Below the pieces are notes generated by a model. The model saw only the letters and a list, made by a program, of their open reading frames with translations. It made no database searches and was not told where the DNA came from. DNA of 59,809 nt, taken from contig DLPV01000057.1 of assembly GCA_002477465.1 (NCBI GenBank), forward strand, positions 42,608 to 102,416, written 5' to 3'. The translations under genes were made by a program, and so were the position numbers. This stretch comes from Gammaproteobacteria bacterium UBA7449. Lineage in GTDB: Bacteria; Pseudomonadota; Gammaproteobacteria; Pseudomonadales; Pseudohongiellaceae. Below are positions 36,879 through 46,352 of this stretch, piece by piece (the stretch's first letter is position 1; each line of letters starts with the position of its first letter).

Positions 36879-39311
36879 ATGACCGCCAAATCACCGCGCA
36901 TGTCCAGTTTTCAAGTAGTGCTGCTGATCGCAGCTTCATTTTTGAGCAGTCTGGGTGCAGCACAAAACGCGGATCAGGCCTATCTCACTCCGCCCCTGGA
37001 TATTGCCGATATTGTGGACGCGCAGCCTACACCAGCGGTGTCGGTTGACCCCGCCAAGAGCTGGATGCTGATTTTGGGGCGACCAGGCTTGCCCTCGATC
37101 ACGGAGCTATCGCAGCCAGAGCTGCGCATCGCCGGCCTGCGGATTAATCCTGCTAACAATGGCAGGAGCCGCAGCAGCTATTACAACAGCCTGACGCTGC
37201 AGAGTCTGGAAAATGGCGGTTCCCGCGTCATCATCGGCTTACCCGCCAATCCCCGGATTCGAGACGTCAGCTGGTCCCCAGACAGCTCCCGCATCGCTTT
37301 CACTCTGGACCAGGGTGACCACATTGAGCTGTGGCTTGCGGAAGTAGATTCGGCTTCAGCCAGGCGGCTCATCGTCAGCGAGATGAACGGGCTGTTCGGC
37401 GCACCGTTCAGCTGGATGTCGGACTCATTTCGCCTGCTGGTTAAAGCCGTACCCGATTCACGGGGACCTGAGCCCGAGGAACCGGCGGTGCCGTCCGGCC
37501 CCGTGATTCAGGAATCTACTGGCAGACCCGCTGCCGCCAGGACTTATCAGGATCTGATGGAAAACAGCCATGACGAGGAGCTGTTCGAGTATTACGGCCA
37601 GGTCCAGCTTTTGATGGTCGATGTCAGCGGCTACATTCAGGAATTGGGAGAGCCTGACCTGATTCGCCGCGCCCTGCCTGCTCCTGGCGCAGATTATTTA
37701 CTGGTGGAAACAGTGCAGCGGCCCTTCTCTTATCTGGTGCCTCAGTACCGCTTTCCCCACCGACTCGAAGTCTGGGACAGCTCCGGAGACCTGCTCCGAG
37801 AAATTGCCAGCCTGCCGCTAGCCGAGGAAGTACCGATCGGTCGCGGCGCAGTGCCCACTGGTCCTCGATCCATGAACTGGCGAGCAGACGCGCCCGCGAC
37901 CCTGTATTGGGTTGAAGCCCAGGATGGCGGAAACCCGCGCGCCGACGTCGACATTCGCGACATCCTGTTTACTTCAAGCGCACCGTTTCGCGACCAGCCC
38001 GAAGCACTTATTGAACTGGAAATGCGCTATGCCGGCACCACCTGGGGCCATGGCGAACTGGCCCTGGTGAATGAATCCTGGTGGAGCACGCGCCAGACCC
38101 GGAGCTGGATCGTGGCGCCCGATGGTGGCGCGGCTCCGGAATTGTTATTCGACCGCTCTACCGAAGACCGCTACAACGACCCGGGCACGCCTATCACCGA
38201 GCGCAATCAGTATGGCAGGTCTACGCTGCTAAGCAGCGCAGCAGGCGATATCTATCTCTCTGGCGTCGGTGCATCAGCAGAGGGCGACCGCCCGTTTCTT
38301 GATCGCCTTAATCTGACCAGCAAAACCAGTGAAAGACTATGGCGCTCTGAGGCGCCGAGCTACGCAGCGTTCATGGGTTTTCTAGACAACAATCAACAGG
38401 CCCTGCTCATTCGCCAGGAGTCGCCCACAGCGCCTGGCAACTATTACCAGCTTGATCTGAATACCACCCAGCAGGCAGCGCTCACTGCGTTTCCGCACCC
38501 GTACCCGCATATGCTTGATGTCTACAAGGAAGTGGTGCGCTATCAGCGCGATGATGGCGTCATGCTCACGGCTACCCTTTACCTGCCCCCGGGCAAGACC
38601 AAGGAGGATGGCCCATTCCCCATGCTGATGTGGGCCTATCCGCGCGAGTTCAAAGATGCCAGCTCCGCGGGCCAGATGCGCGGCTCGCCTTACCGGTTCA
38701 ACGCCATCAGCGTTAATGGACCACTGCCCTTTCTGGCCAGCGGCTACGCTATCTTTGATGGTCCCACCATGCCTATTATCGGTGAGGGCGAAACTGAACC
38801 CAATGATGCCTACGTGGAGCAACTGGTCAGCAGCGCCGCTGCTGCCGTGCAGACCGTGGTGGAAATGGGAGTTGCTGAGCCCGACAAGATCGCCATCGGC
38901 GGCCATTCCTACGGCGCCTTCATGACCGCAAATCTGTTGGCCCACTCCGATCTGTTTGTGGCCGGGCTAGCCAGGAGCGGCGCCTATAACCGCACCTTGA
39001 CCCCCTTTGGCTTCCAGGCAGAGGAGCGCACCTTCTGGGAGGCACCTGATATTTATTTCCGCATGTCGCCCTTCATGCATGCCGATCAAGTCGAAGAGCC
39101 GATCCTGATGATCCATGGCGAGGCCGACAACAATTCAGGCACCTTCCCACTGCAGAGCCGCCGTTTCTATAATGCACTCAAAGGGCATGGCGTGAAAACC
39201 AGGCTGGTAATGTTACCCCACGAATCCCACGGCTACCGCGCACGGGAATCGGTATTACATACGCTTTGGGAAATGAACAGCTGGCTCAATCGCTATGTGG
39301 TCGGCGAGTAG
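36879..39311 (+). CDS. Exported S9 family serine peptidase (prolyl oligopeptidase-like)
   Basis: 810 residues with ACGGAG eight bases before the ATG and a signal peptide (SSLGAAQNADQ). The first ~550 residues form a beta-propeller (e.g. IRDVSWSPDSSRIAFTL). The C-terminal alpha/beta-hydrolase domain has the full triad: Ser677 in GGHSYGAF, Asp750 in HGEADNN, and His784 in PHESHGYRARE. This is the pattern of exported dipeptidyl/glutamyl-type S9 peptidases that cleave short peptides in the periplasm. The length fits the family. It is divergent from the acetamidase-like gene, and the 248-base gap must hold both promoters. Confidence 0.92.
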   Translation: MTAKSPRMSSFQVVLLIAASFLSSLGAAQNADQAYLTPPLDIADIVDAQPTPAVSVDPAKSWMLILGRPGLPSITELSQPELRIAGLRINPANNGRSRSSYYNSLTLQSLENGGSRVIIGLPANPRIRDVSWSPDSSRIAFTLDQGDHIELWLAEVDSASARRLIVSEMNGLFGAPFSWMSDSFRLLVKAVPDSRGPEPEEPAVPSGPVIQESTGRPAAARTYQDLMENSHDEELFEYYGQVQLLMVDVSGYIQELGEPDLIRRALPAPGADYLLVETVQRPFSYLVPQYRFPHRLEVWDSSGDLLREIASLPLAEEVPIGRGAVPTGPRSMNWRADAPATLYWVEAQDGGNPRADVDIRDILFTSSAPFRDQPEALIELEMRYAGTTWGHGELALVNESWWSTRQTRSWIVAPDGGAAPELLFDRSTEDRYNDPGTPITERNQYGRSTLLSSAAGDIYLSGVGASAEGDRPFLDRLNLTSKTSERLWRSEAPSYAAFMGFLDNNQQALLIRQESPTAPGNYYQLDLNTTQQAALTAFPHPYPHMLDVYKEVVRYQRDDGVMLTATLYLPPGKTKEDGPFPMLMWAYPREFKDASSAGQMRGSPYRFNAISVNGPLPFLASGYAIFDGPTMPIIGEGETEPNDAYVEQLVSSAAAAVQTVVEMGVAEPDKIAIGGHSYGAFMTANLLAHSDLFVAGLARSGAYNRTLTPFGFQAEERTFWEAPDIYFRMSPFMHADQVEEPILMIHGEADNNSGTFPLQSRRFYNALKGHGVKTRLVMLPHESHGYRARESVLHTLWEMNSWLNRYVVGE

Positions 39312-39681
39312 ATCCTGACGAACACTGCTCGTTTAAGCCTCCAGAAAATATCGCAGCTTTGGCCGCCGTGCTAACCAGACCTGCAAGTAATGCCCCCAGT
39401 ATTTTTCCCCGAGAGCGTCAAAGCCAACCACCGCGCAAAGACAAATTTGCTGCTTGAGAAATATAAATTGACACGGAAAGCTTACTGTCGATTCTTAATG
39501 AGAAGGCGCCAGCCGCCAGGCAAGAGTTTTGCCAGGCTAAGGGCGATACCAATCTTCACTGAAGTCGGCAGCTATAATGTGCCAACACGCGGCCACTTGC
39601 TGCTAAAACCCGACAAAATTAGGATACACTACCATCTTAGCCTGTAATTCTAGCAGCCACGTACGAGCAATAGAGAACCCC
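39312..39681 (+). other. Intergenic region with possible promoter elements
   Basis: 370 bases. A perfect TTGACA at 39468-39473 lacks a good -10 partner, and a perfect TATAAT at 39573-39578, 104 bases before the next ATG, lacks a good -35. Promoter calls are weak; no gene is visible. Confidence 0.35.
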
Positions 39682-40221
39682 ATGCTAAAAATAAGTCGTT
39701 CCGCAATCTTATGCTTGATATTAAGCAAGGTCTCATTCGTATCTGCACAAGACTATGACAACCCGGAAGACGAATTCGATGCCATCTTCACGCCACTGCA
39801 ACAGGTCGAAGGGTCTCAGTGCGCGCGCTATCACAACTGGAATTCAGAAACCGTCACGCCGCTGTTCAATGACCAGCTGCTGTTGTTTCGAAATGCCTAT
39901 GCCGCAGTCACCCTGGCAGATGATGAGTGGCTCAAGACGCTAGTCACCGACGGCGACGCTTATCTTGATATGTACGGTTTCATCTCGAACGTGCGGCAAC
40001 TGGCACAGAATGACATGGGTGTGAAGTACATGTACCAGGAAACCTTCGATGCATCTATCGAACAGCATCGCTTGCTGGGCAGCAGCTTATCCAGCGCACC
40101 CGACGCGATAGTTGGTATTTTCTGGTGCCAACCCATGGGGACAGACACAGCTCCGCGCTTCACCGGAGGCTATGCCTATCTGAAAGTCGTGGACGGTGAC
40201 TGGAAGTTCCACACCCGCTAA
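39682..40221 (+). CDS. Small exported protein of unknown function
   Basis: 179 residues with a signal peptide (SKVSFVSAQDYD). I do not recognise the family. The mature part is acidic at its start (DNPEDEFDAIF), has two Cys residues (QCARYHNW and FWCQPMG), and has alternating strands and helices ending in GGYAYLKVVDGDWKFHTR. It stands alone, transcribed in the direction of the S9 gene, 370 bases beyond it. No partner suggests a role. Confidence 0.65.
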   Translation: MLKISRSAILCLILSKVSFVSAQDYDNPEDEFDAIFTPLQQVEGSQCARYHNWNSETVTPLFNDQLLLFRNAYAAVTLADDEWLKTLVTDGDAYLDMYGFISNVRQLAQNDMGVKYMYQETFDASIEQHRLLGSSLSSAPDAIVGIFWCQPMGTDTAPRFTGGYAYLKVVDGDWKFHTR

Positions 40222-40634
40222 TCAGTAAGTCGTCACACCAATTTAAATAACTATCGCTGCCGCATCTAATGCCAAATCTGACAAATCTGTTGTTCAATTT
40301 GGCACAGCCTATTGTTTGATTTGGCACAAATTTGCTGCCCGTTGCTTCCCTTACTATCGTAACCATCTGAAAAACAAGCTTAAACCCATAGAATGGCGGT
40401 CTGGCATGGTCTGTGCTGTTGTCACTGAGAAATAATTAGTCAAAAGCACGCAATCACCAGCCAGGGGATGTCCCAGCAAAACCATGGTCAGCACGGCCAG
40501 GAAGACGCCAGCCAAGCTCTACTGCCCCAGCATCGCGGTCTCGTAAACCGATAGTGCCGGGAGGGAAATTTAAAAGTTGCAGGCATGCTCGCGATTTATC
40601 GCTGCTGGATAGACGTTTAAGTTGCGCATAAAAA
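40222..40634. other. Convergent intergenic region
   Basis: 413 bases between converging genes. It holds the ATTTGGCACA repeats listed separately and no coding frame worth calling. As both flanking genes end here, the repeats are not promoters of either. Confidence 0.4.
40290..40328. repeat. 17-base direct repeat ending in ATTTGGCACA
   Basis: TTGTTCAATTTGGCACA (40290-40306) and TTGTTTGATTTGGCACA (40312-40328) differ at two positions and lie 22 bases apart. GCCAAATC at 40271-40278 is a third, inverted copy of the core. Confidence 0.55.
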
Positions 40635-41456
40635 TTAGCTGACCTGGCAGTCAGCGCACCAGTATAAGCGCCGACCGGCGAGAGTGTCTTTTCGGATAGG
40701 AGTGCCACACTCATAGCAGGGCTTGTTCGCGCGACTAAATACAGCATGACGGTATTCACCGCGTCTTAGCCCTTGTTTCTTCAAGGCTGCGACTCTACGC
40801 GGAGGATTAGTGAGGCCCGCTGTCTCATAACTGCGCAGACTGATTTTTAAGGTACTGCGCCCAAGACTGTTCAGCTGTTTGCGACTCAGATCAGCAGGCC
40901 GCGCAGACGGGTGAATCCCGGCATCAAATAAAATCTCGCTGCGCAGATAGTTGCCAACACCGGCCAGAAAATCCTGAGCCAGATAGAGAGACGCTACGCT
41001 GCGCCTGCGAAATTTCTGGCTTTGCAGGCGCTCAGATATTTCCCGCCAGGTCAGTGCCGGGTTCAAGATGTCCGGGCCGATTCTTGCCAGAAACGGATGC
41101 AGGTCCAGCTCGAACTGATCCCAGATACTGATATCGCTAGCGCTATACAGCAAGGCGCTGTGTGTTCGCGTGTGCAATGCCAGACGCAGACTGCGGTTGG
41201 TCTTGGGGTAGGCATCACGTTTCACCACATACCAGCGACCATAGAGCTGGTTGTGGGAGTAAATTGTCAGACCATTGTCGAAGTGCGTGAGCAGAGCCTT
41301 ACCCCGCGTCTCTAGGGCATTCACTGTGGCATCAATAAAATCGGCTTCGCGGCCCTGTAGCCTCGGCAAGCCAAAATTGGCATCAACTATTTGTTTGCCC
41401 TCTAGTACGCGGGCAATCTTATCGGCGGCGAGCCTGATTTCGGGTCCTTCCGGCAT
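40635..41456 (-). CDS. nei: Endonuclease VIII-like DNA glycosylase (Fpg/Nei family)
   Basis: 273 residues. The N-terminal MPEGPEIRLAADKIARVLEG has the catalytic Pro1 (after Met removal) and Glu2 of Fpg/Nei enzymes, and RGKALLTHF has the conserved lysine. The helix-two-turn-helix region YLAQDFLAGVGNYLRSEILF, and the C-terminal zinc finger (CYECGTPI...YWCADC) are complete. PEGPEIR and the domain layout favour Nei over MutM/Fpg. It excises oxidised pyrimidines and cuts the DNA backbone in base-excision repair. It is the last gene before a convergent gap and downstream of glmM on the same strand, but 372 bases away. Confidence 0.9.
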   Translation of the reverse strand: MPEGPEIRLAADKIARVLEGKQIVDANFGLPRLQGREADFIDATVNALETRGKALLTHFDNGLTIYSHNQLYGRWYVVKRDAYPKTNRSLRLALHTRTHSALLYSASDISIWDQFELDLHPFLARIGPDILNPALTWREISERLQSQKFRRRSVASLYLAQDFLAGVGNYLRSEILFDAGIHPSARPADLSRKQLNSLGRSTLKISLRSYETAGLTNPPRRVAALKKQGLRRGEYRHAVFSRANKPCYECGTPIRKDTLAGRRLYWCADCQVS

Positions 41457-41828
41457 GGATCTAATCTCTCTGGCTTACCCTCGTACTGACATTGACGTGA
41501 GCCTGAGGATAAATACGCCGTGGTCCGCAAAAAGATCAATGTGTGGAAGATAGTGCGGGAGTCATTTCTTCTCGTTAGGAGCAGAGCCCAGGTCAGAGGA
41601 AGTATATCCCTGTAGAAAAACCCAAAACTCATTCAAGTCCAGCTGATGCCGTTGCGCCGAGTGAGGCACCTTGGGCAGCGCTTTAATGGAGCTGCTTGTC
41701 AATTCTCTTGGCAGCCGTAAATTGCCCCGAATATGACGGATAATAGCCTGGTAGGAAAACCACGAGAAAGCACCTGAAGACTGCGAACGCAGCGAAAGCC
41801 CGGGCTTACGGAGACTAAGAGGACGCCA
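41457..41828 (-). other. Intergenic region between glmM and nei
   Basis: 372 bases. The glmM frame stays open for about 87 codons after its stop, without an ATG or recognisable family, and I do not call it. It should hold the nei promoter. Confidence 0.35.
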
Positions 41829-43187
41829 TTAGTCTGAACCATTCACTTCCTGTAGAACTATCTCGGAAAGTTCCTTCGCATACGTAGCGACGGTGTCTCC
41901 TTCCTCACCTTCGACCATAACCCGAAGCACCGGCTCAGTCCCGGACGGGCGCAGCAGCACCCGTCCCATTGTGCCGAGCTTCTCTTCGATATTAGCAACC
42001 GCTGACTTCACGTTTTGATTGGACTCGAGGTCGAATGTATTCGTCAGTTTCACGTTGATCATAGATTGCGGTAACTTGCGCATCTGGCTGCGTAGATCCA
42101 GCAGGGAGCGTTCAGTATTAATTACTGCAGTTAATGCCTGCAGTGCGGAAACAATTCCGTCGCCTGTTGAAGTGATGTCATTACAAATAATGTGACCAGA
42201 CGATTCACCACCTAACAACCAGTCTCGTTTCAACATTTCCTTCAGCACGAAGCGGTCTCCAACGGAGGTCCTGGTAAACGGAATATCCAGGTCTGCCAGC
42301 GCCAGCTCCAGACCCAAATTACTCATCTTGGTACCAACCACACCACCAATATCGATATTTTTACGATGTCTCTCCTTGGCGATGACAAAGAGAATTTCAT
42401 CACCATCCACGATGTTACCCAAATGATCCACCATGATTGTTCGGTCACCATCGCCATCAAAAGCCACCCCAAGGTCAGCCTGCACCTCAACTACTTTCTT
42501 TGAAAGCGCATCCGGGGAAGTAGAACCAATGTGATCATTGATATTTAGCCCATCCGGACTGGCTCCAATACTGATGACTTCTGCGCCCAATTCCGAGAAT
42601 ACTGCCGGTGCAATATCGTAAGTTGCGCCATGGGCACAATCGATGACAACTTTCAATCCGGAGAGTTTGAACTGGGGTCCTACCGTGCTCTTGCAGAATT
42701 CTATGAATCGGCCACGAGCATCATCAATTCGCGTTGCTTTACCTAATCGGCTCGGCTCAACGGTAGTCAGCGGTTTACCTAGTTGTTCCTCGATCGCCAA
42801 TTCGATTTCATCCGGCAGCTTGGCGCCCGCTTCAGAGAAAAATTTAATACCGTTATCTTCAAACGAATTATGCGAGGCGCTAATGACTATGCCAGCCTGG
42901 GCTCTAAGGGTCCGTGTCAGGTAAGCAATTGCGGGTGTAGGCATGGGGCCAGTGAGATTAATATCCACGCCGGCGGCAGTGACACCGGCTTCCAGGGCAG
43001 CTTCAAACATATACCCTGAAATTCTCGTGTCCTTGCCAATTAGAATCTTGCTTCGTTGGCCATTTCCACTTGCGAAGACCTTACCTGCAGCCCAACCAAG
43101 CTTCAGCATGAAATCTGGCGTGATAGGACTCTCGCCAACCTTGCCTCGAATACCATCAGTGCCGAAATACTGTTTCTTTGCCGCCAT
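41829..43187 (-). CDS. glmM: Phosphoglucosamine mutase
   Basis: 452 residues. The start KKQYFGTDGIRGKVGE, the phosphoserine loop in IVISASHNSFEDNGIKF, the metal loop AFDGDGDRTIMVDHLGNIVDG, a substrate loop GGESSGHIIC and the final RPSGTEPVLRVMVEG are standard GlmM. It converts glucosamine-6-phosphate to glucosamine-1-phosphate for UDP-GlcNAc in the cytoplasm. In many gammaproteobacteria glmM follows folP and ftsH; here it is instead near glmS and two UDP-sugar genes, so precursor supply for surface polysaccharide is a reasonable added role. glmU is not in the window. Confidence 0.95.
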   Translation of the reverse strand: MAAKKQYFGTDGIRGKVGESPITPDFMLKLGWAAGKVFASGNGQRSKILIGKDTRISGYMFEAALEAGVTAAGVDINLTGPMPTPAIAYLTRTLRAQAGIVISASHNSFEDNGIKFFSEAGAKLPDEIELAIEEQLGKPLTTVEPSRLGKATRIDDARGRFIEFCKSTVGPQFKLSGLKVVIDCAHGATYDIAPAVFSELGAEVISIGASPDGLNINDHIGSTSPDALSKKVVEVQADLGVAFDGDGDRTIMVDHLGNIVDGDEILFVIAKERHRKNIDIGGVVGTKMSNLGLELALADLDIPFTRTSVGDRFVLKEMLKRDWLLGGESSGHIICNDITSTGDGIVSALQALTAVINTERSLLDLRSQMRKLPQSMINVKLTNTFDLESNQNVKSAVANIEEKLGTMGRVLLRPSGTEPVLRVMVEGEEGDTVATYAKELSEIVLQEVNGSD

Positions 43188-43531
43188 TGCCCAATTTCAC
43201 TCTAATTAGCTTTTCGAGAGTAAAGATATTAAGAAATCTAGGCGCAATGTGCGAGTTCTCAATGAAAGGGCCATCAAATGAAATGTCTACTACACGGCAC
43301 ACGTTCCTATTTGACAGAGTATTTACCACAACTTGGCAGATCATCGTTGCGTCCAGGCTTTCACTACACCAAGATCGCCAGCCCAATAATGGGTTTCTAT
43401 ATGCTGCTATGAACCCATGCGGTCGTGCTTTTTGCAATGCTGCCCAGTAACATATTGCCTGCAAACGCCTGGCCGCCCCGTCACAGCCAGACGCTGAGCA
43501 AACTACAGCCCCATTGAAACCGAGAATTGAA
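43188..43531. other. Divergent promoter region between glmM and the UDP-sugar dehydrogenase
   Basis: 344 bases between divergent genes. No hairpin or operator stands out, and the frames here are shadows. Confidence 0.35.
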
Positions 43532-44809
43532 ATGAACCTGGATTCAGAAAACTGCAGAATTGCAGTCATTGGCCTTGGCTATGTCGGCCTCCCCCTGCTG
43601 GCCGCATTCGCGAAGAAATTTGATTGCGTCGGCTTCGATATAAAAACCAGCAGAATCAATGAGTTAATGGCCGGCAGGGACACCACTACTGAGTTAAGCG
43701 AAGCTTATTTGGATTCGGTTTCACTTTCGTTCACTTCAAATTCTGACGACATACAGGACTGCAGCGTTTATATCGTGACCGTGCCTACCCCCATTGATGC
43801 GCAGAAAAGGCCTGATTTAAGTCCTCTCAGGAGCGCAAGCGCTACTGTAGGCCCTCTCCTTTCGGCAGGGAATGTTGTTGTATTCGAGTCAACTGTTTAC
43901 CCCGGCGCCACCGAAGAAATTTGTGTGCCTATCTTGGAAGAGACGTCGGGATTGAAATTCAATAAAGACTTTTTCGCGGGCTATAGTCCTGAAAGGATCA
44001 ATCCCGGAGATAAAGTACACCGCATAGATTCGATTGTTAAAGTGACTTCTGGCTCCACACCGCAAGTAAGCCAGTTTGTCGATGAATTATACGGTTCCAT
44101 AGTAAGCGCTGGCACCTATCCAGTTAGCTCAATCCGGGTTGCTGAAGCAGCGAAGGTAATTGAGAACACGCAAAGAGATCTGAATATAGCCTTGGTCAAT
44201 GAACTCGCCATAATTTTTGAGAAACTTGGCATTGACACAGAAGAGGTGCTTTTGGCCGCCGGGACGAAGTGGAATTTTCTCCCATTCAGACCAGGTCTGG
44301 TGGGCGGACACTGCATTAGCGTGGACCCTTACTATCTCACGCATAAATCCCAGGAGATTGGCTACCATCCGGATATTATCCTTGCAGGCCGACGAATCAA
44401 TGACGGTATGGGCTCTTATGTTGCCGATCGCGTGATCAAGTCGATGACCCGCAGGAACATACATGTGGTTGAATCGAGGGTGCTGATTATGGGGCTGAGC
44501 TTTAAAGAGAATTGCCCAGACCTCAGAAATACGCGCGTGGTGGACGTAGTCAACAGTCTTGAAGACTACAATGTCACGGTAGACATTTACGACCCCTGGG
44601 TAAACTTAGAAGACGCTTATGAGGAATACAATCTCACGCTGATAAACGAGCCTGAAGGGGGCACTTATGATGCTGTCATACTGGCCGTTCCCCACGATTG
44701 CTTCAAGGAGTTGAGTATTGAAAAAATAAGAAGCTTCGGCAAAAAGGAATGTATTTTATTTGATGTAAAATATGCACTACCGGCCCATTCAGATGTTCAG
44801 CGGCTGTAG
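43532..44809 (+). CDS. UDP-N-acetylhexosamine dehydrogenase (TviB/WbpA-like)
   Basis: 425 residues from the ATG at 43532; a TTG six codons earlier is the alternative. UDP-glucose/GlcNAc 6-dehydrogenase motifs are all present: GLGYVGLPLLAAFAKKF (NAD site), VPTPIDAQKRPDLSPL, FFAGYSPERINPGD, ENTQRDLNIALVNELA, and catalytic Cys261 in GLVGGHCISVDPYYLTH. The SPERINPGD and GGHCI wording is that of the Vi-antigen TviB / WbpA group, so UDP-GlcNAc (or GalNAc) is the likely substrate, oxidised twice with NAD to the uronic acid. It works in the cytoplasm and pairs with the adjacent epimerase on the opposite strand. Confidence 0.88.
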   Translation: MNLDSENCRIAVIGLGYVGLPLLAAFAKKFDCVGFDIKTSRINELMAGRDTTTELSEAYLDSVSLSFTSNSDDIQDCSVYIVTVPTPIDAQKRPDLSPLRSASATVGPLLSAGNVVVFESTVYPGATEEICVPILEETSGLKFNKDFFAGYSPERINPGDKVHRIDSIVKVTSGSTPQVSQFVDELYGSIVSAGTYPVSSIRVAEAAKVIENTQRDLNIALVNELAIIFEKLGIDTEEVLLAAGTKWNFLPFRPGLVGGHCISVDPYYLTHKSQEIGYHPDIILAGRRINDGMGSYVADRVIKSMTRRNIHVVESRVLIMGLSFKENCPDLRNTRVVDVVNSLEDYNVTVDIYDPWVNLEDAYEEYNLTLINEPEGGTYDAVILAVPHDCFKELSIEKIRSFGKKECILFDVKYALPAHSDVQRL

Positions 44810-44875
44810 ATATTTCTAGCAGGGGAGCTCGAGTTCTCTGCCGCCCTATTACTGATAGGTAAAATTAATTGCTAA

Positions 44876-45883
44876 CTACACGCCGTAGTAGCTTCGGTAC
44901 CAATCAACAAACTGTGCAATACCATCCTCGACCCTGGTTGTTGGCCTATAGTCCACGTCAAGGATCAAATCTTCCACGTCAGCATAGGTAGCCGGCACGT
45001 CTCCAGGCTGCATGGGCAACATATTTTTGATCGCTTTTTTTCCGAGGCAATCCTCAATAATTTCTATATAACGTAAAAGCTCTACGGGATTGTTACTGCC
45101 GATGTTATAGATTTTAAAAGGCGCAAGACTGGTGCCGGGGTCAGGTGAATCTCCTGACCAGTCTGGGTTGGGTTTAGCCACATTATCAAGCGTTCGAATG
45201 ACTCCTTCGACGATGTCATCGATATAGGTAAAATCGCGTCGGTGTTTGCCGTGATTAAAAACATCTATCGGCTCATCTGCCAGTATGCTTCGGGTGAACA
45301 AAAACAGTGCCATGTCTGGCCGACCCCAAGGTCCATAGACTGTAAAAAATCTTAGGCCTGTTGTAGGTATGTTAAACAAATGACTATAGCTGTGCGCCAT
45401 CAACTCATTTGATTTTTTGCTAGCCGCATACAGGCTGACTGGATGATCAACATTTTGATGAACTGAAAATGGCACGCCCGTACTCGCTCCGTAAACCGAG
45501 CTGGATGACGCATAGACCAGGTGCTCGACTGGGTTATGCCTGCAACCTTCCAACACATTTAGAAATCCGGAAATATTGGCATTAATGTATGCCTTAGGGT
45601 TTTCCCGGGAATAGCGCACACCCGCTTGAGCGGCCAGATTTACGACTCTTTGAGGACGGTGAGTGGCGAACAGCTCAGCCATACTTTCAGCGTTTTCGAG
45701 GTCTAATCTTACATCTGTAAAATTAGGATACGGCTTCAGCTGGCTCAAGCGATCTTTTTTCAAGTTAACATCGTAGTAATCGTTCAGATTATCGACACCG
45801 ACTATCTCATCTCCTCTTGCAAGCAAGCGCAAGGCCAGCGCGTGGCCGATAAATCCTGCTGTACCAGTAACCAGAATTTTCAC
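44876..45883 (-). CDS. NAD-dependent UDP-uronate 4-epimerase (CapI-like)
   Basis: 335 residues, an extended short-chain dehydrogenase with TGTAGFIGHALALRLL (NAD site), VGVDNLNDYYDVNLKKDRL, AAQAGVRYSRENP, SSSSVYGAS and the catalytic Tyr-x3-Lys in SLYAASKKSNEL. NLNDYYDVNLK and AAQAGVRYS are hallmarks of UDP-glucuronate 4-epimerase (CapI/WbnF). It would invert C4 of UDP-GlcA, or of the N-acetyl uronic acid made by the neighbouring dehydrogenase (as TviC does). It is convergent with that gene, 66 bases away. I could not find the matching transferase or flippase. Confidence 0.88.
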   Translation of the reverse strand: MKILVTGTAGFIGHALALRLLARGDEIVGVDNLNDYYDVNLKKDRLSQLKPYPNFTDVRLDLENAESMAELFATHRPQRVVNLAAQAGVRYSRENPKAYINANISGFLNVLEGCRHNPVEHLVYASSSSVYGASTGVPFSVHQNVDHPVSLYAASKKSNELMAHSYSHLFNIPTTGLRFFTVYGPWGRPDMALFLFTRSILADEPIDVFNHGKHRRDFTYIDDIVEGVIRTLDNVAKPNPDWSGDSPDPGTSLAPFKIYNIGSNNPVELLRYIEIIEDCLGKKAIKNMLPMQPGDVPATYADVEDLILDVDYRPTTRVEDGIAQFVDWYRSYYGV

Positions 45884-46352
45884 AATAAACTCTCAATGAG
45901 GAACCACGAAACCCATGCAGCGAATACGTTTGCGAGCGCTTACTGCAGCGCGAGAGCTGAATTGTACTTCAAATGAACTAGCAGAAAAATCAAAAGCAAG
46001 TTTTCTGCTGAAGCCCTTCACACTAATGCTGTAGTAGTTTAAAGATCCAGTTCTGAATGAGGAATAGCGATTAATTAAGATACCGAGATATGTTCCCGGC
46101 AACGGCTCGCTTGCGATCGACAGTAATTGCTTGCGCAAACACGCGATCTTGCGATTACGGAGCAGAAGCAGTTTTATGAAAATTCATTACACAACAGTTT
46201 TGCGCCGAGTTTTGGGCCGTTTATGACAATTTGTGCTTCTGATTATGCAGACCTAGACCGAGAGACCAAATTCGCTAATTGGCTGATTGTGAGCGCTGGG
46301 AATCTAATGGATAATACTGCCGTCGTTCCAAAGTCTTATCAGGGCCAAAATC
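45884..46352. other. Divergent intergenic region upstream of glmS
   Basis: 469 bases holding promoters for the epimerase and glmS. A minus-strand TTG-start frame of 81 codons (45893-46138) lies 9 bases before the epimerase start but shows no recognisable domain. I see no structure like the glmS ribozyme of Gram-positive bacteria. Confidence 0.4.

Noticed and set aside
40296..40336. Possible sigma-54 promoter in the TTTGGCAC repeats
   Set aside because: TTGGCACAAATTTGC has the right words, but the GG-to-GC spacing is nine bases instead of ten, and no gene starts downstream on either strand.
41457..41828. Open frame continuing past the glmM stop
   Set aside because: GlmM is complete at its normal length, and the extension has no ATG start and no family resemblance.
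45893..46138. 81-codon minus-strand frame before the epimerase gene
   Set aside because: TTG start, no ribosome-binding site, no recognisable domain; it probably lies in the 5' leader.
46250..46352. glmS ribozyme upstream of glmS
   Set aside because: That ribozyme is a feature of Gram-positive bacteria, and no matching structure is visible here.
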